From Eubacteriales bacterium (GTDB lineage: Bacteria > Bacillota > Clostridia > Peptostreptococcales > Anaerovoracaceae): a DNA stretch of 64,000 bases. The number at the start of each line of letters is the position of its first letter. Within the stretch, counting starts at the first letter, position 1. The stretch covers positions 1 through 64,000 of the forward strand of contig JAQXJR010000043.1 of the NCBI GenBank assembly GCA_029009055.1, given 5' to 3'. The position numbers and the translations under genes were made by a program. Below, in pieces: positions 7,969 through 17,046 of this stretch. The notes under the pieces were generated by a model. That model was not told the origin of the DNA. It was given only the letters and a program-made list of their open reading frames with translations, and ran no database searches.

Positions 7969-9750
7969 ATGAGTACGCAGCGGATGAATAAGCCGGAAGC
8001 GCCGCCGGAGACCGGAGCGGGAGGACTTATGGATAAGGAGAATGACAGGAAGCAGATGGAGGGCGGGCTCTATAACGCTCTCTTTACTGATGAGACGGCA
8101 GGTGAATATTTTAAGAGTTATGATATCTGCCATGAATTCAACAGCTTAGACCCGGAAGACGAACAGGGCAGGAAGGAGATACTACCCCGCCTGTTCGGCT
8201 CGATAGGAGCGGGCTGTCGGGTCCATCCTCCTGTCAGGATATTCCGAGGCGACCTCATAAGTCTGAGCGATAATGTCAGCATAGGAGCCGGCACCTGCAT
8301 ACTGGCGACTAACAGGGTGAAGATCGGAAGCAATACCATAATAGGTGACGAATGTTCTATTTCCTGCGCCGGCCACCCGATGGATAAGGACTTAAGAGCC
8401 CAGGGCCTGGAGTACGGCTGGCCTATAGAGATAGGTTCCGACGTAGTTCTCGGTATGGGAACATCCGTAGTACCTGGAGTCACTATAGGAGACGGAGCAG
8501 TCATTGGAGCAGGTTCAGTAGTAACTAAGAACATTCCCGCGGGAGTCTACGCAGATGGCAACCCTTGCCGGGTGAGGAGAAAACTCAGGACGCCGGAAGA
8601 GGAAGAACGCCTATATGGGGCTAAAGCCGCGGCAGATGCTGACCTGTCAGACCCGTCAGAAGTCCTCTGTCTTAAGATGAATCAGATAGCCTTATCGGAT
8701 TACGGTACGAGGACAGAGTTTCTTAAGGGCTTCATAGGTTCCATGGGAGATGATTCCATGACCATGAGCCCGGAATACATACGCCACGCTGACCGGCTTA
8801 ACATGGGGATCCACTCTTTCATAAATTATGACGGGCATATAGATGCCGCCGGCGGAGTGGAGATAAGGGACCATGTTCTGATAGCGCCTAACCCCATGAT
8901 AGACACGGTGATACTTCCGGAAGACCCTGAGCTTAGAAGACAGGGCCTCCGCTACACCGCTAAGGTCACTATAGAAGACGGCGTCTGGATGGGAGCCGGA
9001 GTCAGGGTCCTGCCTGGCGTGACTATCGGAGAGAACAGCGTCATAGGCGCGGGAAGCGTCGTGACGCATGACATACCTGCAGGCTGCCTGGCGGCGGGGA
9101 ACCCTTGCGAAGTCCGGAGGAAATTTACAGAGGAAGACTTTGCTAGATACACGCCTGACCCAGACGTCGTGAAAGACATGTCTGAGGTAGACAGAGAGTA
9201 CGCGCGGATCATCTACCACGCAATAATAGAGGACATAGAAGTCGACAGGCGAATATACTACGGACTGTCTGACGACTACGGCAGCATGCTGCCTTCAGCC
9301 TATAAGGAGAGGGCGGACGTCGCGGCTAAGATATTCCCTATCGCGAAGGGCAATATAGAGGTCTTCGGGCCGATCATCGTCGACCAGGGCTACAATGTCG
9401 AAGCAGACGGATATGTGTTTATAAACCATAATTTCATACTTTTAGCGACTAATAAGGTGAAATTCGGTAAGAATGTCCTGATCGGGCCTAACTGCGTAAT
9501 GAGCTGCGCCGGCCATCCTTTCAATATAGAAGAGAGAAGGGACGACCTGGAATACGCTTACCCAATAACCATCGGCGATGACGTATGGATAGGAGAGGGC
9601 TGTAAGATCCTGCCGGGCGTTACGGTCGGCAGCGGCTCAGTCATAGCCGCGGGAAGTGTCGTGGCTTACGATATACCTGAGGGCGTATTAGCGGCGGGGC
9701 AGCCAGCCAGACCTGTGAAGAGGATAAGCGGATTTAAGTCTGAAGAATAA
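7969..9750 (+). CDS. Triple hexapeptide-repeat O-acetyltransferase (three maltose/galactoside acetyltransferase-like units)
   Basis: One 593-aa chain holds three consecutive left-handed beta-helix acetyltransferase units of the maltose/nodulation (MAT/NodL/LacA) type, at roughly residues 25-205, 230-395 and 405-590. Each ends in the same signature: 'GDGAVIGAGSVVTKNIPAG', 'GENSVIGAGSVVTHDIPAG' and 'GSGSVIAAGSVVAYDIPEG', followed by 'GNPCRVRRK', 'GNPCEVRRK' or 'GQPARPVKR'. Units 1 and 3 keep the catalytic His in 'CAGHPMD' and 'CAGHPFN'; in unit 2 the equivalent stretch is 'IAPNPMID', so it is probably inactive. Such enzymes normally work as trimers of one unit. The acceptor sugar is unknown. 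The start is uncertain: ATG 7969 has no strong ribosome site, while ATG 8029 follows GGGAGGACTT. Confidence 0.85.
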   Translation: MSTQRMNKPEAPPETGAGGLMDKENDRKQMEGGLYNALFTDETAGEYFKSYDICHEFNSLDPEDEQGRKEILPRLFGSIGAGCRVHPPVRIFRGDLISLSDNVSIGAGTCILATNRVKIGSNTIIGDECSISCAGHPMDKDLRAQGLEYGWPIEIGSDVVLGMGTSVVPGVTIGDGAVIGAGSVVTKNIPAGVYADGNPCRVRRKLRTPEEEERLYGAKAAADADLSDPSEVLCLKMNQIALSDYGTRTEFLKGFIGSMGDDSMTMSPEYIRHADRLNMGIHSFINYDGHIDAAGGVEIRDHVLIAPNPMIDTVILPEDPELRRQGLRYTAKVTIEDGVWMGAGVRVLPGVTIGENSVIGAGSVVTHDIPAGCLAAGNPCEVRRKFTEEDFARYTPDPDVVKDMSEVDREYARIIYHAIIEDIEVDRRIYYGLSDDYGSMLPSAYKERADVAAKIFPIAKGNIEVFGPIIVDQGYNVEADGYVFINHNFILLATNKVKFGKNVLIGPNCVMSCAGHPFNIEERRDDLEYAYPITIGDDVWIGEGCKILPGVTVGSGSVIAAGSVVAYDIPEGVLAAGQPARPVKRISGFKSEE

Positions 9751-9796
9751 ATAGATAATACTGTGCTCGGGCGCGTCCGGGCGGAATTGAGGGATA

Positions 9797-12700
9797 ATGG
9801 CCTTTACACATTTACATCTTCATACGGATTACAGCCTGCTCGACGGTGCCTGCAGGATAAGCGACGTCGTTTCCAGAGCTAAGGAACTGGGCATGGACAG
9901 CCTGGCGATAACGGACCACGGTAACATGTTCGGCGCCATAGACTTCTATAAGGAATGTAAGAAGCAGGGTATCCACCCTATCATCGGCTGTGAAGTCTAC
10001 CTGGCTGCCAGGGGCATGGAGGATAAGGACCCTGAGAAGGACCGCAGACGCAGCCATCTTATTTTGCTGGCTAAAACGAATAAGGGCTATCATAATCTCG
10101 TGAAGATAGTGTCTCTCGGCTACACGAAAGGTCTTTATTATAAGCCGAGGGTGGATAAGAATGTCCTGAGAAAGTATCACGAAGACGTGATAGCCACCTC
10201 AGCCTGCTTGGCTGGTAATATCCAGCGCTTCCTGGTGAATGGCCAGTATGACATGGCTAAGGCAGAGGCTGAGGAGATGAGAGACATATTCGGCGAAGAC
10301 TTCTATCTGGAGATTCAGAACCAGGGCGTTAAGGAAGAAGCCATGATAAACCCGAGTATTATCAAGCTCTCCCGGGAGCTTAACATACCGCTCGTGGCTA
10401 CTAACGACGTACATTATGTCAGACAGAGCGACGCTGAAGCCCACGACATACTTCTCTGCATCCAGACAGGCGCGACAGTTGACGATGAGAACAGGATGCG
10501 TTTCCAGACTGACCAGTTCTACCTGAAGAGCGAGGATGAGATGCGCGAGCTGTTTTCCGCTATCCCTGAAGCATGTGATAATACAGAGAAGATCGCGAAG
10601 TCCTGTAACGTGGAGTTCACGTTCGGTCAGTACCATCTTCCGGAGTTCACGCCTCCAGAAGGATACACTAATGACCAGTACCTGAGGAAGCTCTGCGCTG
10701 ACGGCCTCCGCGAGCGCTATGAGCATGTGACGCCTGACCTCGAGAAGAGGTTGGGGTATGAGCTCCATACCATAGAATCAATGGGCTATGTAGAGTACTT
10801 CCTCATAGTTTGGGATTTTATAAATTTCGCAAAGAGAAGCCATATAATGGTGGGCCCGGGCCGAGGGTCAGCTGCCGGATCAATAGTGGCTTACTGCCTT
10901 CATATCACTGAGTTAGACCCAATTAAATACAACCTTATATTCGAGCGTTTCCTGAACCCTGAGCGTGTCAGCATGCCTGATATAGACGTGGACTTCTGCA
11001 TAGAGCGAAGAGGCGAAGTCATAGATTACGTTAAGAGGAAATACGGGGAAGATAACGTGACACAGATAGTCACATTCGGGACACTTAAAGCTAAGATGGT
11101 CGTGAGAGATGTAGGAAGGGTCCTGAACCTCTCATACAGCGAAGCCGATAAGATAGCTAAAGCCATACCTTTCGAGCTTGGTATGACTCTGGAGAAGGCG
11201 CTAAATATGAGCCCGGACCTTAAGAAGATGTATGACGAAGATCCCAGGGCTAAGAAGGTCATAGACATATCCATGAAGCTGGAAGGCATGCCGCGCCATA
11301 CGTCCACACACGCTGCCGGCGTAGTGATTTCCAAACTCCCTGTGGATGAATATGTTCCGCTGTGTATGTCAGATAGGGGCGTGGCTACCCAGTATAATAT
11401 GACGACCATAGAGGAACTGGGGCTCCTGAAGATGGACTTCCTGGGTCTAAGGAACCTGACTGTTATCAGGGACGCTCTCGCTATGATAAAGGAAAATCAC
11501 GGTGTGGACCTGGATTTCTCTAAGATGGATTACGACGACCCCGAAGTATATAAGATGATAGCTGATGGGAACACGGCGGGCGTCTTCCAGCTGGAGTCTG
11601 AGGGGATGACGTCTTTCATGCAGAAGCTTAAGCCGAGCTGCTTCGAGGACATCATAGCCGGTATATCTCTATACAGACCGGGTCCTATGGACTCCATAGA
11701 TAAGTACATTGAGAATAAGAAACATCCTGAGGGAATTAAATACGTTACACCTGAGCTCGCTCATATCCTGGACGTGACATATGGCTGCCTGGTCTACCAG
11801 GAGCAGGTAATGCAGATAGTAAGAGATCTCGCCGGCTACTCCTACGGCAGGTCCGACCTTATGCGCCGCGCCATGTCTAAGAAGAAGAAACAGGTCATGA
11901 TGGAGGAGAAGGAGTACTTCATAAACGGTAAACTGGATGATCAGGGAAACGTGGAGATACCGGGCTGTATCAGGAACGGCATATCCAGGGAAGCGGCGGA
12001 AGCCATATATAGCGATATGGAGACATTCGCCCAGTACGCCTTCAATAAGTCACACGCTGCCGCTTACGCTGTCGTCGCCTATGAGACTGGCTACCTGAAG
12101 CGTTACTATGCCAGAGAGTTCATGGCGGCTCTCATGTCCAGCGTTATGAACGACTCATCACAGCTGGCTAAATACATAAGAAACAGCAGGGAGATGGGCA
12201 TAGAGATCACCCAGCCGAGCGTGAATGACTCTATGAGGAAGTTCACAGTTAAGGACGGTAAGATAGTCTATGGTCTCCAGGCTGTGAAGCATGTAGGAGA
12301 AGGTGCCATAGAGAATATAATTTCCGCCAGAGAGAGGAACGGTAAGCCGAGGAACATATTCCAGTTCATACGCGGCATAGACGTGAGCGTAGTAAATAAG
12401 AAAGCCGTGGAATGCCTTATTAAGGCTGGCGCGTTGGATTGTTTCAACACGAATAGAGCGGCTCATCTCGCTGTATACACGCAGCTCATGGAATCATCCC
12501 AGAATGAAGCTAAGAATAATGTCGCCGGTCAGATAAACCTATTCGACCTCGTGAGCGCGGACGAGCTGGGGTCAGATGTATCTGAGCAGCTGCCGCAGGT
12601 AAGAAATTTCGATAAGCGGACGATGCTCGCCTTGGAAAAAGAGGTGCTCGGGGTTTACATATCCGGACATCCTCTCGATGAGTTCGCTGACAGGATAGAG

Positions 12701-13426
12701 AAATATACTACAGCCAACAGCCGCCAGCTCCAGGCGTCAGTAAGACCCGCCGAGGATGATGAAGAGGGCGGCATAGACGAGGCGGGCTATAACGCCGGTC
12801 AGGTTTCAGATGTTTATGACGGTAAGACAGTGGTCATAGCAGGGATGATAGAGCACATTAAGGAGTTGGTCACTAAGAATTCCAAGCTGATGGCTTTCGT
12901 CGACATAGAGGACCTGTACGGCGAAATAGAGACAGTCGTCTTTCCGAATGTATACGAACAGTGCCGGCAGGCCATAGCGGAAGATAACGTCGTCGTCATG
13001 CGCGGTAAGCTGAATTTTAAGGAAGGCGAGGTGCCTAAGGTCCTGGCTGACAGGGTAGACCTCATAGATGAGTACGAGGATAATTTAGCAAAGGCGCGTG
13101 CCGGTATAAGCCGGGGCGGCTATGGAAATAGAGGGACGGGAGGCAGCCGGTATGCCGGCTCACAGGCCAGGGGACCTCAGCCTCTAAGTCAGGATTATAT
13201 TAAAATAAAGATCCCTGCCGGGTCAGACCAGGATGATGTGATAAGGTCTATAGACGCTATATCCATGTCACATCCCGGTCCATATGATATACTGGTATAC
13301 AGGCTCGACGGGAAGACGGTCAGGAAGAGAGGCAGGGGCGTGAGCCCCGATAAGGGCTTCTGCCGGGAGATGGACATCCTGGTCGGCAGAGAAAATATGA
13401 AGATAATAGACAGGAGTCAGAATTAA
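9797..13426 (+). CDS. dnaE: DNA polymerase III alpha subunit DnaE
   Basis: Replicative C-family DNA polymerase. N-terminal PHP domain begins 'FTHLHLHTDYSLLDGA' (residues 1 to about 215); the palm carries 'GPGRGSAAGSIVAY' and the catalytic 'PDIDVDFC' near residue 395, followed by fingers, helix-hairpin-helix and an OB domain near residues 1010-1090. A Gly/Arg-rich linker ('GGYGNRGTGGSRYAG') precedes a short C-terminal module. Its 1209 aa suits the family. Firmicutes usually also have PolC elsewhere. pfkA follows 71 bases downstream, a neighbourhood common in Firmicutes. Confidence 0.97.
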   Translation: MAFTHLHLHTDYSLLDGACRISDVVSRAKELGMDSLAITDHGNMFGAIDFYKECKKQGIHPIIGCEVYLAARGMEDKDPEKDRRRSHLILLAKTNKGYHNLVKIVSLGYTKGLYYKPRVDKNVLRKYHEDVIATSACLAGNIQRFLVNGQYDMAKAEAEEMRDIFGEDFYLEIQNQGVKEEAMINPSIIKLSRELNIPLVATNDVHYVRQSDAEAHDILLCIQTGATVDDENRMRFQTDQFYLKSEDEMRELFSAIPEACDNTEKIAKSCNVEFTFGQYHLPEFTPPEGYTNDQYLRKLCADGLRERYEHVTPDLEKRLGYELHTIESMGYVEYFLIVWDFINFAKRSHIMVGPGRGSAAGSIVAYCLHITELDPIKYNLIFERFLNPERVSMPDIDVDFCIERRGEVIDYVKRKYGEDNVTQIVTFGTLKAKMVVRDVGRVLNLSYSEADKIAKAIPFELGMTLEKALNMSPDLKKMYDEDPRAKKVIDISMKLEGMPRHTSTHAAGVVISKLPVDEYVPLCMSDRGVATQYNMTTIEELGLLKMDFLGLRNLTVIRDALAMIKENHGVDLDFSKMDYDDPEVYKMIADGNTAGVFQLESEGMTSFMQKLKPSCFEDIIAGISLYRPGPMDSIDKYIENKKHPEGIKYVTPELAHILDVTYGCLVYQEQVMQIVRDLAGYSYGRSDLMRRAMSKKKKQVMMEEKEYFINGKLDDQGNVEIPGCIRNGISREAAEAIYSDMETFAQYAFNKSHAAAYAVVAYETGYLKRYYAREFMAALMSSVMNDSSQLAKYIRNSREMGIEITQPSVNDSMRKFTVKDGKIVYGLQAVKHVGEGAIENIISARERNGKPRNIFQFIRGIDVSVVNKKAVECLIKAGALDCFNTNRAAHLAVYTQLMESSQNEAKNNVAGQINLFDLVSADELGSDVSEQLPQVRNFDKRTMLALEKEVLGVYISGHPLDEFADRIEKYTTANSRQLQASVRPAEDDEEGGIDEAGYNAGQVSDVYDGKTVVIAGMIEHIKELVTKNSKLMAFVDIEDLYGEIETVVFPNVYEQCRQAIAEDNVVVMRGKLNFKEGEVPKVLADRVDLIDEYEDNLAKARAGISRGGYGNRGTGGSRYAGSQARGPQPLSQDYIKIKIPAGSDQDDVIRSIDAISMSHPGPYDILVYRLDGKTVRKRGRGVSPDKGFCREMDILVGRENMKIIDRSQN

Positions 13427-13496
13427 GATATAACTTTGCTCGGTGGAAATGCCGGGCGTGATCATAAAATCGAAAGGTAATAAGGGGGAAGGGAAC

Positions 13497-14459
13497 ATGA
13501 GATCTATAGGAGTACTTACCAGCGGCGGCGATTCGCCGGGCATGAACGCGGCTGTCAGGGCTGTCGTCAGGTGCGGTATCGAGAAAGGGCTCACGGTCTA
13601 CGGCATCCACCGCGGCTACGAAGGCTTGATAGATGGCGAAATAGAGGAGATGGACAGAAACTCCGTGGGCGACATCCTGCAGAGAGGCGGGACGATCCTG
13701 AAGACGGCCAGGAGCGAGAGATTCAAGACGGAAGAGGGTCTGAAGAGGGCACTCACCATGCTCGACACGTTCGGCATAGAGGGTCTTATAGTCATCGGCG
13801 GCGACGGCAGCATGAGGGGGGCTGAGACCATTTCTAAGAGAGGCATACCTGTCATGGTCCTGCCGGGAACCATAGATAACGACCTGGGATACACGGATTA
13901 CACCATAGGTTTCGACACAGCGGTGACCACGGTCTTAGACGCCATATCCAAGCTCAGGGACACGTCATCATCCCACGAGAGGACGACTGTCATAGAAGTC
14001 ATGGGAAGGCACTGCGGCGACATAGCCCTCTATGCGGGACTGACCGGAGGAGCCGAGTATATACTCATACCGGAGTACCCATACGACATAAACGAGCTTT
14101 GTAAGAAGATAGTCGTCAGCACGAACCGCGGCAAACAGCATAACATAATCATAAAGGCTGAGGGCGTCGACATATCGTCCGCTGACTTGGCGGCTAAGAT
14201 CCAGGAGAAGACGGGAAGAGAGACGAAGGTCGTGGTCCTCTCATACCTGCAGAGAGGCGGCTCGCCGACCATGAGGGACAGGATGCTGGCCACGCTCTGC
14301 GGAGCAAAAGCCGTGGACCTGCTTTGCGAGGGATCGGGCTCTAAGGCTATCGGCACCACGGATAACCACATCGTGGCCTACGACCTGGACCAGGCCCTGG
14401 AAATAAAGCCAGTCTTCAATAAGGAGATATACGACCTGATCGGCGTGCTCGGTAAATAA
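13497..14459 (+). CDS. pfkA: ATP-dependent 6-phosphofructokinase
   Basis: Phosphorylates fructose-6-phosphate, the committed step of glycolysis. The track start at 13443 would add 18 unrelated residues; ATG 13497 follows GGGGGAAGGGAAC and gives the canonical 'MRSIGVLTSGGDSPGMNAA' start and a normal 320 aa. Catalytic 'PGTIDNDL' and the ATP loop 'GGDGSMRGA' are intact. The Gly after GGDGS, rather than a pyrophosphate-type Asp, supports ATP as donor. The aldehyde dehydrogenase gene follows after 15 bases, probably on the same transcript. Confidence 0.96.
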   Translation: MRSIGVLTSGGDSPGMNAAVRAVVRCGIEKGLTVYGIHRGYEGLIDGEIEEMDRNSVGDILQRGGTILKTARSERFKTEEGLKRALTMLDTFGIEGLIVIGGDGSMRGAETISKRGIPVMVLPGTIDNDLGYTDYTIGFDTAVTTVLDAISKLRDTSSSHERTTVIEVMGRHCGDIALYAGLTGGAEYILIPEYPYDINELCKKIVVSTNRGKQHNIIIKAEGVDISSADLAAKIQEKTGRETKVVVLSYLQRGGSPTMRDRMLATLCGAKAVDLLCEGSGSKAIGTTDNHIVAYDLDQALEIKPVFNKEIYDLIGVLGK

Positions 14460-14474
14460 TTTAGGAGATGATCC

Positions 14475-15845
14475 ATGGATAATAGTTATGAAGATATGCT
14501 CCGCCTCCAGCGAAGCTATTTCAGGACGGGCGCGACTCTGTCGGTCCAGTTCAGGAAGCGGATGCTGACTAAGCTATATAACGCTGTGAAGGCGCACACG
14601 GGAGACCTGGAGCAGGCTCTTAAGAAGGATATGAATAAGTCATATCACGAGACATATATGACGGAGATAGGGCTGGTCCTGGGCGAGATCAGGTATCATA
14701 TGGATCACCTGGCGGCTTGGGCTAGGCCACGCCACGTACTGGGGCCTGTGTCTGAGCTTCCTTCCATAGCGGAGATCGTGGCGAGGCCATACGGCTGCGC
14801 CCTGATAATATCCCCTTGGAATTATCCGGTGAACCTGACCCTGCAGCCTCTCATAGGAGCCATATCAGCTGGCTGCACTGCTGTCGTGAAGATGTCTGAG
14901 TATTCCAACCATACGACTGACGCCCTCGCTTCTATACTGGGGGAAACATTCGCGCCTGAGTATATATCTGTAGTGAAGGGCGGGGCCGATGTTTCTAAGG
15001 CTTTGCTCAGGCTGGATTTCGATAAGATATTCTTCACGGGTAATAAGAGAGTCGGAAGAGAGGTCCTGAGGGCAGCTGCTGACCACCTGACGCCTGTCAC
15101 ATTGGAATTAGGCGGTAAGAGCCCTGTCATAGTTGACGGGACGGCTGACATAGAAACTGCTGCCAGGAGGATAGCGTTCGGTAAGGTCTTAAACGCGGGT
15201 CAGACCTGCGTGGCGCCTGACTACCTGCTCATAAAGGAGTCCGTGAAGGATGAGTTCGTGGAAGCCTACAGGAAAGCCATAAAGCGCTTCTTCCCTGACG
15301 GAGACTATAGCTCCATGAACTCTATCATAGACGCCCGCCATTTCGAAAGGGCAGCGAGACTCATGGGATCAGGCGAGGCTGTCGTAGGAGGCAGGATAAA
15401 CAGGAAGAGGAGGTCCATAGAGCCGACGCTTCTCGATCATGTGTCCCTGGATTCACCGATAATGAATGAGGAAGTCTTCGCTCCTATACTTCCAATGCTG
15501 ACATATAAGCATTTAGACACGGCGATAGATTATATCAGGAGCGGCGATAAACCTCTGGCTGTCTACCTGTTCACCAGGAATAAGAAAGTGGCGGATAAGG
15601 TGCTGAGAAGGCTGGATTTCGGAGGCTGCTGCATAAACGATACCATAGTTCACATGACATCGGCCGATATGCCGTTCGGAGGAGTCGGCGGATCGGGCAT
15701 GGGAAGCTACCACGGTAAGTACAGCTTCATGGCATTCTCCCACACCGAGTCTATACTTAAGAAGACGAATGTGGTGGATATACCGTTAAGATACAGGCCT
15801 TACACTAAATTTAAGAGAAAACTGGTCAGGGCGGTATTGAAATGA
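14475..15845 (+). CDS. NAD(P)-dependent aldehyde dehydrogenase (class 3 type)
   Basis: Oxidises aldehydes to acids. The compact 456-aa form without an N-terminal extension matches class 3 ALDH. Catalytic Glu is in 'TLELGGKSPVIV' and catalytic Cys in 'NAGQTCVAPDYLL'; the Asn for oxyanion binding is in 'ISPWNYPVNLTLQP'. A C-terminal hydrophobic tail is not evident, so it is probably cytosolic. Its stop overlaps the next start by 4 bases (ATGA), indicating coupling with the flavoprotein that follows. The substrate cannot be predicted. Confidence 0.93.
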   Translation: MDNSYEDMLRLQRSYFRTGATLSVQFRKRMLTKLYNAVKAHTGDLEQALKKDMNKSYHETYMTEIGLVLGEIRYHMDHLAAWARPRHVLGPVSELPSIAEIVARPYGCALIISPWNYPVNLTLQPLIGAISAGCTAVVKMSEYSNHTTDALASILGETFAPEYISVVKGGADVSKALLRLDFDKIFFTGNKRVGREVLRAAADHLTPVTLELGGKSPVIVDGTADIETAARRIAFGKVLNAGQTCVAPDYLLIKESVKDEFVEAYRKAIKRFFPDGDYSSMNSIIDARHFERAARLMGSGEAVVGGRINRKRRSIEPTLLDHVSLDSPIMNEEVFAPILPMLTYKHLDTAIDYIRSGDKPLAVYLFTRNKKVADKVLRRLDFGGCCINDTIVHMTSADMPFGGVGGSGMGSYHGKYSFMAFSHTESILKKTNVVDIPLRYRPYTKFKRKLVRAVLK

Positions 15846-17038
15846 TAGATATCTGCGTTATAGGAGGAGGCGCCGCCGGTTTAGCCGCCGCTGTTTCCGC
15901 CGCCAGGGCTTCGGACGGTAAAGCATCTATCGTGGTGCTGGAGAAAAACAGCGAGCCGGGGCGGAAGATAAGGGCTACAGGTAACGGGCGATGCAATCTG
16001 GGAAACACTAACTGCGATGATTTCGACCGGGTCCGGGATTTCTTCATGAGCATAGGCGTAGTGACCAGGGTGACAGAAGGCGGCAGGGCTTATCCATATT
16101 CTGAGGAGGCGGCTTCTGTGGCTGACGCTCTTATAGGCGCAGCAAAGAGTTATGGCGTTTCTTTCACCTGCTCGGCAGAGGTGACAGGCTTGGAGAAGGT
16201 TGGCAGCTATTTCAGGGTGACATATAATAAAGCATCCGATAAGAAGGGCGCCGGTAAGAACAGTAAGACAGAAAAGACTTTGGAAGCTCGGAAGGTCATA
16301 CTGACATCTGGAGGTAAGGCAGCTCCCCAGTTCGGGACTACAGGCGACGGCTACAGGCTGGCTAAGAGCCTGGGCCATACGGTCACTAGGCTGGCTCCGG
16401 CACTCACTCCTGTGGAGACTAAGGAAGATCTGAGGGATATAGCGGGCGTGAGAGCTAAGGGTAAAGCGACGCTTAAGTTCGACGGTAAGATTTTGCTGAC
16501 GGAAGAAGGAGAGATCCAGTTCACGGATTACGGCATATCGGGCATAGCCATATTCAATCTGTCCCGCCTCATGGTCATTCCTGAGGGAAGCGGGCTTAAG
16601 GACGGCTTTGACAGGTACGAGATAAGCCTGGATCTTTGCCCGGACATGAGCCCGGACGAAGTCAGGCGGCTGCTTGGAAAGGAAAGCGGCGGAAAGGCTT
16701 TGCTGAATAAGGATGAGCCAGACCCTATATACTCCATAGTGAAGCGAAAACTCGCGGATAAAATAGTTAATATGGCGAATGGGGATAAAGACCGGGAAGC
16801 CGAGCTGCTGAAGGAATTCACGCTTAGGCCGTCCGGACTTAAGGGATGGAAGATGAGCGAGATAACCAGGGGAGGCATACCTCTTTCTGAGATCTCAGAA
16901 GACATGGAATCTAAGACCGCGCCGGGCCTATATTTCGCCGGCGAGATCATGGACATAGATAGACCTTGCGGCGGCTATAACCTGGAAAGCGCCTGGATAA
17001 CGGGCATGAGAGCCGGGGAAGCCGCAGCGGAGAAATAG
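15842..17038 (+). CDS. HI0933/BaiN-family FAD-dependent oxidoreductase
   Basis: Flavoprotein of the HI0933-like family (COG2081). N-terminal dinucleotide-binding loop 'VIGGGAAGLAAAVSAAR' at residues 5-21, then 'EPGRKIRATGNGRCNLGN', the family signature. The C-terminal FAD contact 'GLYFAGEIMDIDRPCGGYNLESAW' is complete. At 398 aa it is full length. Family members have been linked to bile-acid intermediates and to tRNA or thiol chemistry, but the true substrate is unsettled. Translationally coupled to the aldehyde dehydrogenase by a 4-base overlap and followed after 8 bases by another flavoprotein. Confidence 0.92.
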   Translation: MIDICVIGGGAAGLAAAVSAARASDGKASIVVLEKNSEPGRKIRATGNGRCNLGNTNCDDFDRVRDFFMSIGVVTRVTEGGRAYPYSEEAASVADALIGAAKSYGVSFTCSAEVTGLEKVGSYFRVTYNKASDKKGAGKNSKTEKTLEARKVILTSGGKAAPQFGTTGDGYRLAKSLGHTVTRLAPALTPVETKEDLRDIAGVRAKGKATLKFDGKILLTEEGEIQFTDYGISGIAIFNLSRLMVIPEGSGLKDGFDRYEISLDLCPDMSPDEVRRLLGKESGGKALLNKDEPDPIYSIVKRKLADKIVNMANGDKDREAELLKEFTLRPSGLKGWKMSEITRGGIPLSEISEDMESKTAPGLYFAGEIMDIDRPCGGYNLESAWITGMRAGEAAAEK

Positions 17039-17046
17039 AAAGAAGA

